In this document: positions 6,094 through 10,864 of the stretch, piece by piece | Numbering within the stretch: the first letter of the stretch is position 1 | Layout: each line of letters opens with the position of its first letter | NCBI GenBank assembly: GCA_012511135.1 | Contig: JAAZGQ010000172.1 | Location: forward strand, 1 to 10,864 | DNA: 10,864 nucleotides | Direction: 5' to 3' | From: Bacteroidales bacterium | GTDB lineage: Bacteria; Bacteroidota; Bacteroidia; Bacteroidales; UBA1402 | Position numbers and translations under genes: made by a program | The notes under the pieces: generated by a model | What the model was told of the DNA's origin: nothing | Databases searched by the model: none | The model's input: only the letters and a program-made list of their open reading frames with translations

Positions 6094-6127
6094 CCGGGAG
6101 TGTCCAACAGACTCCCGGCTTTTTTTT
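6092..6127 (+). terminator. Rho-independent terminator between the P-II gene and amt
   Basis: A perfect 10-base-pair stem pairs AGCCGGGAGT (6092-6101) with ACTCCCGGCT (6111-6120) around a nine-base loop, followed by seven more T residues to 6127. The stem begins inside the P-II stop codon. It lies within the apparent operon and 40 bases before the amt start, so it should lower or condition expression of amt and glnN unless a promoter lies downstream; I see no TAnnTTTG element in 6128-6167. Confidence 0.92.
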
Positions 6128-6167
6128 ACTATCAATTCAATAAAAAAGCATCACAATAAAAACAATT

Positions 6168-7439
6168 ATGGAAACAACTATCACTACTATTACCGATATT
6201 GCCACTTCACTCGATACTGTATGGATGTTACTGGCCGCTATGCTGGTCTTTTTTATGCAACCCGGTTTTGCCCTGGTCGAAGGCGGATTTACCCGATCCA
6301 AGAACATGGCCAACATCCTGATGAAAAACCTGCTGGATTTTGCACTGGGCAGCTTGCTGTTTTGGGCACTGGGCTTTGGCCTGATGTTCGGAGCGGGACA
6401 TTTTGCCGGCCAGCCCCATTTGTTCGATCTCAGCTTTTATGAAAGCGATTTACCCGTGGAAGGCTTTCTGATTTTTCAGACTTTTTTTTGTGCCACGGCA
6501 GCCACCATCGTTTCGGGAGCTATAGCAGAACGCACCCGTTTTTCTTCCTATATTCTGATCTCCATCTTTATTTCTGCCATAGTATACCCTATTTCCGGTC
6601 ACTGGACCTGGGGCGGGGGCTGGTTAATGAACGCAGACGAAGGAAGCTTTATGATGCGTACTTTCGGCAACACTTTTCATGATTTTGCCGGTTCCAGCAT
6701 TGTGCATTCGGTAGGTGGCTGGATTGCCCTGATGGGAGCTGCTGTTCTGGGCCCGCGTATAGGTAAATACGGCAAGGATAAAAAACCCAGGGCTCTTCCC
6801 GGTCATAATCTGAGCCTGGCCACTTTGGGTGTGTTTATACTATGGTTCGGCTGGTTTGGATTCAATCCGGGTTCACAACTGGGGGCATCGGGCGAAGTGA
6901 ATCGCACAGCTATATCGCATATTTTTCTGACGACCAACCTGGCCGCAGCCGCAGGCGGCGTCGCCTCCATGCTGCTCAGCTGGGTCAAATACAAGAAACC
7001 TTCCTTATCGATGAGTCTCAACGGTATTCTGGCCGGTCTGGTGGGAATCACTGCCGGTTGTGATCTGGTCTCTCCCGGAGGCGCTGTAATTATTGGAGCC
7101 CTCTGTGGAGTGACTATGCTCTATTCAGTGGAATTCATCGACAAAGTACTCAAAATTGATGATCCGGTGGGCGCTTCTTCGGTACATGGCGTTTGTGGCA
7201 TACTGGGCACTCTGCTCACCGGGCTTTTTGCCACCGAAGGCGGTTTATTCTATGGCGGAGGTTTCGGCTTATTGGGAGCTCAGCTTTTCGGAGCTCTCAG
7301 CATAGGACTCTGGGCTGCCACAACAGGATTTTTGCTTTTCAAATTGCTTAAGAGCCTCAAAGTTCTGAGGGTTCCACCCAGGATTGAAGAAGAAGGCCTT
7401 GATATTTATGAACATGGCGAAACTGCTTATAATAACTAA
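6168..7439 (+). CDS. amt: Ammonium transporter, Amt/Mep/Rh family
   Basis: This 423-residue inner-membrane channel carries ammonium/ammonia into the cell. It shows about 11 hydrophobic segments from residue 18 to about 398. Key sites: the family signature DFAGSSIVHSVGG (172-184), with D172 and pore histidine H180 (E. coli AmtB Asp160 and His168). The second pore histidine is H340 in DPVGASSVHGVCGILGT (332-348; AmtB His318), and the periplasmic recruitment site includes the Trp in GHWTWGGGWL (144-153). The cytoplasmic tail EEGLDIYEHGETAYN (408-422) is the conserved P-II/GlnK docking tail, so this transporter is built to be regulated by P-II; that makes the amber codon in the neighbouring P-II gene notable. 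The start ATG at 6168 has no Shine-Dalgarno, normal for this phylum. glnN follows after 27 bases, so the two are co-transcribed. Stop TAA. Confidence 0.97.
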   Translation: METTITTITDIATSLDTVWMLLAAMLVFFMQPGFALVEGGFTRSKNMANILMKNLLDFALGSLLFWALGFGLMFGAGHFAGQPHLFDLSFYESDLPVEGFLIFQTFFCATAATIVSGAIAERTRFSSYILISIFISAIVYPISGHWTWGGGWLMNADEGSFMMRTFGNTFHDFAGSSIVHSVGGWIALMGAAVLGPRIGKYGKDKKPRALPGHNLSLATLGVFILWFGWFGFNPGSQLGASGEVNRTAISHIFLTTNLAAAAGGVASMLLSWVKYKKPSLSMSLNGILAGLVGITAGCDLVSPGGAVIIGALCGVTMLYSVEFIDKVLKIDDPVGASSVHGVCGILGTLLTGLFATEGGLFYGGGFGLLGAQLFGALSIGLWAATTGFLLFKLLKSLKVLRVPPRIEEEGLDIYEHGETAYNN

Positions 7440-7466
7440 TCTTTTCACCCTTAAAATCACTGATTT

Positions 7467-9650
7467 ATGTCAACTTTACGATTCAATGTAGTAGAAACGG
7501 CCTTCGCCAAGAAGGTAAAACCGGTTGAAGCTCCGGGAAAAGCCTCCGCTTATTTTGGCCAAAAAGTCTTCAACAGAGAAAAAATGTTCCGCTATTTGCC
7601 GGAAAAAACCTACAAAGAACTAATGGATGTCATTGACAACAATGCCTCCCTGAGTCACGAGCTGGCCGACGCGGTTGCTTCGGCTATGAAGAAATGGGCC
7701 CTGGAAATGGGGGCTACGCATTATACGCACTGGTTCCATCCTTTGAACGAAGGGACGGCAGAGAAGCACGATTCGTTTAGCGAACCAGACGGTAAAGGAG
7801 GTGTGATTGATAAATTTTCGGGCAAACTGCTCATCCAGCAGGAACCCGATGCTTCGAGTTTCCCCAGCGGCGGTATCCGAAACACATTCGAAGCCAGAGG
7901 TTATTCTGCCTGGGATCCCTCCTCGCCGGCTTTCATTGTTGGAGATACTTTGTGCATTCCCACTATTTTTATTGCCTATACCGGGGAATCGCTCGATTAT
8001 AAAGCTCCCCTGCTCAGAGCCCTCGAAGCCGTAAACAAGGCCGCAACCGCCGTCTGTCATTATTTCAACGAAGATGTCAAAAAGGTTCAGGCATATCTGG
8101 GCTGGGAACAGGAATACTTCCTGGTGGACGAAGGCCTATATGCCGCCAGACCCGATCTTTTATTGACCGGACGTACCCTGATGGGGCATGAAAGCAGTAA
8201 AAATCAGCAGCTCGAAGATCATTATTTTGGAGCCATTCCAACCAGGGTCATGGCCTTTATGCAGGAACTGGAAATCGAAAGCCTCAAGTTGGGAATTCCG
8301 GTCAAAACCCGGCACAACGAAGTTGCTCCCAATCAGTTTGAGCTGGCTCCTGTTTTCGAAGAATGCAATCTGGCCAATGACCATAACCTGATGATTATGT
8401 CACTGATGCGCAAGGTTTCGCGCAGGCATGGCTTTAGGGTCTTGTTGCACGAAAAGCCTTTCAAAGGCATCAATGGCTCGGGCAAACACAACAACTGGTC
8501 TCTGGGTACTGACACCGGCATTATGCTGATGGCCCCCGGTAAAACACCCGAAGAGAATCTGCGCTTCATCACCTTTGTTTCCAACGTACTCAAAGCTGTA
8601 TATCGTCACAATGCTTTGCTCAAAGCAAGTATTTCGTCTGCTACCAACGCCCACAGGTTGGGAGCCAACGAAGCCCCGCCAGCGATAATCTCGAGTTTTT
8701 TGGGCAAGCAGATCAGTACGGTACTGGAACATTTGGAAAACAGCGATGAAGAAGATTTCAACCTTTGCGGCAAACAAGGCTTAAAACTCGACATTGCCCG
8801 TATTCCTGAACTCTTGATGGACAATACCGACCGTAACCGCACTTCGCCCTTTGCCTTTACCGGCAACCGCTTTGAATTTAGAGCTGTAGGTTCCTCTGCC
8901 AACTGTGCCTCAGCCATGCTGGTACTGAACGCGGCCGTTGCCGAACAACTACAACTGTTCAAAACCGAAGTGGATAAGCTGATTGCCGAAGGCAAAGATA
9001 AATTTGCCGCCATAGTTGAAGTAGTCAGCAAAGATGTCCGCGAAAGCAAGGCCATTCACTTTGACGGCAACAATTACTCCGAAGCCTGGAAAAAAGAAGC
9101 AGTCAAAAGAGGCCTGGATTGCGAAACCAGCGTTCCACTTATCTTCGATGCCTATTTATCGAAAAGCAGTATCGACATGTTCGAATCGACTCATGTAATG
9201 AATCATAAAGAGCTAGAGGCCCGCAACGAAGTGAAATGGGAAACCTTTACCAAAAAGATTCAGATCGAAGCCCGTGTTTTGGGCGATCTGGCAATGAACC
9301 ACATTATTCCTGTGGCTACCCGCTATCAAACCTCGCTGATTGAAAACGTCTACAGAATGCGAGATTTATTCCCTGCCGAAAAAGCAGCAGTCTTGTCAGC
9401 CAAAAACCTGGAGATTATTGAAGACATTGCACAACGTACCATCTTTATAAAAGAAAAGGTCGACGCTATGGTCAATGCCAGGAAAGTGGCCAACAAAATA
9501 GAAAACGAGCGCGGGAAAGCCATTGCCTACCACGACAAGATATTCCCCATGCTCGAAGAAATCCGCTATCACATCGACAAATTGGAATTGATTGTCGACA
9601 ATGAAATGTGGACCTTGCCCAAATACCGGGAACTGCTGTTTATTCGCTAA
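7467..9650 (+). CDS. glnN: Glutamine synthetase, type III
   Basis: GlnN makes glutamine from glutamate, ammonium and ATP in the cytoplasm. The 727-residue length and sequence identify the large GSIII class (about 700-730 residues, typical of Bacteroidota and some cyanobacteria), not the ~470-residue GlnA. Conserved sites run in order: an N-terminal GSIII-specific domain with YFGQKVFN (29-36) and THYTHWFHPLNEGTAEKHD (84-102); metal-binding glutamates in GWEQEYFLVD (212-221); the substrate/metal region RHNEVAPNQFELAPVFE (282-298); the ATP-site loop INGSGKHNNWSLG (335-347); and NRTSPFAFTGNRFEFRAVGS (457-476). The C-terminal GSIII extension (about 580-727) is mostly helical and charged. GSIII lacks the adenylylation loop of GlnA-I, so control is likely transcriptional or allosteric. 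It lies 27 bases after amt and is followed by a terminator, making it the last gene of the cluster. Start ATG at 7467, stop TAA. Confidence 0.97.
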   Translation: MSTLRFNVVETAFAKKVKPVEAPGKASAYFGQKVFNREKMFRYLPEKTYKELMDVIDNNASLSHELADAVASAMKKWALEMGATHYTHWFHPLNEGTAEKHDSFSEPDGKGGVIDKFSGKLLIQQEPDASSFPSGGIRNTFEARGYSAWDPSSPAFIVGDTLCIPTIFIAYTGESLDYKAPLLRALEAVNKAATAVCHYFNEDVKKVQAYLGWEQEYFLVDEGLYAARPDLLLTGRTLMGHESSKNQQLEDHYFGAIPTRVMAFMQELEIESLKLGIPVKTRHNEVAPNQFELAPVFEECNLANDHNLMIMSLMRKVSRRHGFRVLLHEKPFKGINGSGKHNNWSLGTDTGIMLMAPGKTPEENLRFITFVSNVLKAVYRHNALLKASISSATNAHRLGANEAPPAIISSFLGKQISTVLEHLENSDEEDFNLCGKQGLKLDIARIPELLMDNTDRNRTSPFAFTGNRFEFRAVGSSANCASAMLVLNAAVAEQLQLFKTEVDKLIAEGKDKFAAIVEVVSKDVRESKAIHFDGNNYSEAWKKEAVKRGLDCETSVPLIFDAYLSKSSIDMFESTHVMNHKELEARNEVKWETFTKKIQIEARVLGDLAMNHIIPVATRYQTSLIENVYRMRDLFPAEKAAVLSAKNLEIIEDIAQRTIFIKEKVDAMVNARKVANKIENERGKAIAYHDKIFPMLEEIRYHIDKLELIVDNEMWTLPKYRELLFIR

Positions 9651-9681
9651 CCGTATTGCTGAAAATGTCAACTTGAGATTT

Positions 9682-9723
9682 GAAGAGAAGAGCAGCCCTG
9701 GAGACTGCCCTTCTCTTCTTTTT
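9682..9723 (+). terminator. Rho-independent terminator after glnN
   Basis: GAAGAGAAG (9682-9690) pairs with CTTCTCTTC (9710-9718). After one A-C mismatch the stem continues as GCAG/CTGC (9692-9695 with 9705-9708), around the loop CCCTGGAGA. Five T residues follow at 9719-9723. It lies 31 bases after the glnN stop and closes the nitrogen cluster. Confidence 0.88.
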
Positions 9724-9769
9724 AAAGTCTCCTCAGGCCTGTTGTACCATAATTAGTCCGCTTATTTGG

Positions 9770-9801
9770 TTTGGTTTTCAAAACTTTATTGCCGACCTTT
9801 G
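9770..9801 (+). promoter_or_regulatory. Probable promoter of the FemAB-type gene
   Basis: TTTG at 9770-9773, a 20-base spacer, then GACCTTTG at 9794-9801, one base off TAnnTTTG. The coding ATG is only 14 bases past the -7 box, so the mRNA would have a very short leader of under 10 bases. Its position just after the glnN terminator supports it. Confidence 0.5.
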
Positions 9802-9815
9802 TGGTTTTTTTGGTT

Positions 9816-10864
9816 ATGCTCAGTGACGTTCGTCTCAAAGACCTGGAGGAACTCTACGATACACCCATCGTTCAGCAAAGCAGTTTCTGGTCTTCCTTAA
9901 AAAACAATCTTGGTTACAAAAGTCTGGCCATCGACTTTAGCTCTGTTAAATCTTCGCTTTACAATAAGCCCTCCATAAAGGGGAACATAGTATCAGACCT
10001 GCTGGTAGTGCTGCAACAGATTGATGCCCGTCACGCCATTGCCCACATCCCCTACGGGCCCGAGCTGGAGCCCGACGAAGAATTGCAGGGTGAGTTTCTG
10101 GAAGAGCTGTCCGAATGCCTGCGTTCCTTTCTTCCTCCCTCTTGTTTCTTGATACGTTACGACCTCTGCTGGGAATCGTACTGGGCCAAAGATCATGCCA
10201 ATTACGACGATAAAGGCCTGTGGATGGGCGAACCTCAAAGCACTGCTCAGGAATTGCGTTTCAATATCAATACCAACAATTGGAATTTTCAGAAAGCCTC
10301 TTTCAACAATCTGCCTTCGAGCACCGTCTTTTTGGATATAAGTAAAGAACCTGAGGCCCTTTTGTCGGGCATGAAAGCCAAAACCCGCTACAATATCCGG
10401 CTCTCTCAAAAGAAGGACTTACAGATTCGCTCCATCGGTCTGGAAAACATTGAGGTGTGGTACGAGCTCTACCGGGAGACCACTACAAGAAACCGGCTTT
10501 ACCTCAATAACATCGAATATTTCGAAGCTGTTCTGAAAGCCAAAACCCAACAGGCTCAAACAACAGTACAACTTTTGCTGGCCGAATGGCAGGGCAAAGC
10601 CCTGGCAGCCCTGTTTTTGGTAATTTCGGGCAACAGAGGCTCCTATCTCTACGGAGCCTCCTCGTCTGAACATCGCAAGCTGATGCCCACCTATGCTCTG
10701 CAATGGGAAGCCATGATGCGTTCCAAAAAACTGGGTTGCACCCAGTACGATATGTTCGGCATTGCACCCAGTCCCGATCCCTCCCACCCGCTTTATGGCT
10801 TGTACAAATTCAAAACCGGCTTTGGCGGAAGAATTTACCACAGCCTGGGTTGCTGGGATTATCC
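9816..10864 (+). CDS. FemAB/FemX-family peptidoglycan aminoacyltransferase, C-terminus cut by the window edge
   Basis: The frame is open from the ATG at 9816 to the window end (349 full codons). Members of this family transfer an amino acid from an aminoacyl-tRNA to the stem peptide of lipid II or a related acceptor, on the cytoplasmic side, using two GNAT-like domains. Evidence: an N-terminal half with VQQSSFWSSLKNNLGYKS (19-36) and AHIPYGPEL (76-84); the family linker LLSGMKAKTRYNIRLSQKK (182-200); and the second GNAT domain with LLLAEWQGKALAALFLVI (253-270), YLYGASSSEHRKLMPTYALQ (278-297), YDMFGI (311-316) and YGLYKFKTGFGG (327-338). It resembles FemX in lacking the long coiled-coil arm of FemA. 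The KFKTGFGG motif lies close to the usual C-terminus, so little is missing. It has its own promoter and is probably not part of the nitrogen cluster. The amino acid and acceptor are unknown; the family also contains enzymes not acting on peptidoglycan. Confidence 0.88.
   Translation, partial: MLSDVRLKDLEELYDTPIVQQSSFWSSLKNNLGYKSLAIDFSSVKSSLYNKPSIKGNIVSDLLVVLQQIDARHAIAHIPYGPELEPDEELQGEFLEELSECLRSFLPPSCFLIRYDLCWESYWAKDHANYDDKGLWMGEPQSTAQELRFNINTNNWNFQKASFNNLPSSTVFLDISKEPEALLSGMKAKTRYNIRLSQKKDLQIRSIGLENIEVWYELYRETTTRNRLYLNNIEYFEAVLKAKTQQAQTTVQLLLAEWQGKALAALFLVISGNRGSYLYGASSSEHRKLMPTYALQWEAMMRSKKLGCTQYDMFGIAPSPDPSHPLYGLYKFKTGFGGRIYHSLGCWDY

Noticed and set aside
5737..6127. General reassignment of TAG to a sense codon as the explanation for the P-II amber codon.
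   Set aside because: The P-II gene itself ends in TAG at its normal family length, and reading through it would translate the terminator hairpin. All other complete genes here end in TAA or TGA and contain no in-frame TAG. Local read-through or suppression remains possible.
10419..10841. Minus-strand open frames at 9993-10409 and 10419-10841.
   Set aside because: Both are shadows of the FemAB-type gene, whose plus-strand frame is continuous with clear family motifs.
1..10864. Mobile elements, CRISPR arrays or phage genes.
   Set aside because: I found no transposase, integrase, regular repeat-spacer array or long terminal repeats; coding content is ordinary housekeeping and metabolism.

Overview
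The window looks like chromosomal DNA from a member of the Bacteroidota, most likely an anaerobic Bacteroidales-type bacterium. Three things support this. Several promoter-like sites match the Bacteroidota pattern (TTTG, about 19-20 bases, TAnnTTTG), start codons mostly lack Shine-Dalgarno sequences, and the gene content fits: a type III glutamine synthetase, a short IorA without a ferredoxin domain, and a TorF-type porin. I see no insertion sequence, phage gene, CRISPR array or rRNA.

Layout. Positions 1-4243 read leftward: mltG (septal peptidoglycan lytic transglycosylase), then iorA and iorB (2-oxoacid:acceptor oxidoreductase), then an AMP-forming acyl-CoA ligase that runs off the left edge. 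A tRNA-Ser(GCU) gene with its own promoter and a strong terminator lies at 4312-4547 and reads rightward. Positions 4548-4987 hold no convincing gene, only promoter-like sites, a leader hairpin and one doubtful micro-ORF on the minus strand. Positions 4988-9650 read rightward as a nitrogen-assimilation cluster: a TorF-family outer-membrane porin, a P-II signalling protein, an Amt ammonium transporter and glutamine synthetase III, closed by a terminator at 9682-9723. From 9816 a FemAB/FemX-type aminoacyltransferase gene runs off the right edge.

How the genes fit together. In the right-hand cluster, the porin is the likely outer-membrane entry route. Amt moves ammonium across the inner membrane and GlnN fixes it into glutamine. 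P-II would normally block Amt and report nitrogen status. In the left-hand operon, IorAB would oxidatively decarboxylate aryl (or branched) 2-oxoacids from amino-acid fermentation to acyl-CoA, and the ligase handles a CoA thioester with ATP/AMP.

The most notable observation is that the P-II reading frame (5737-6093) is intact over 118 codons except for one amber codon, TAG at 5869-5871. It falls at the conserved T-loop tyrosine that corresponds to Tyr46 of E. coli GlnB. The frame on both sides is well conserved. This is therefore a fresh nonsense mutation, a sequencing error, or a recoded or read-through codon in the loop that P-II uses to contact Amt. I found no clearly new multi-gene system.
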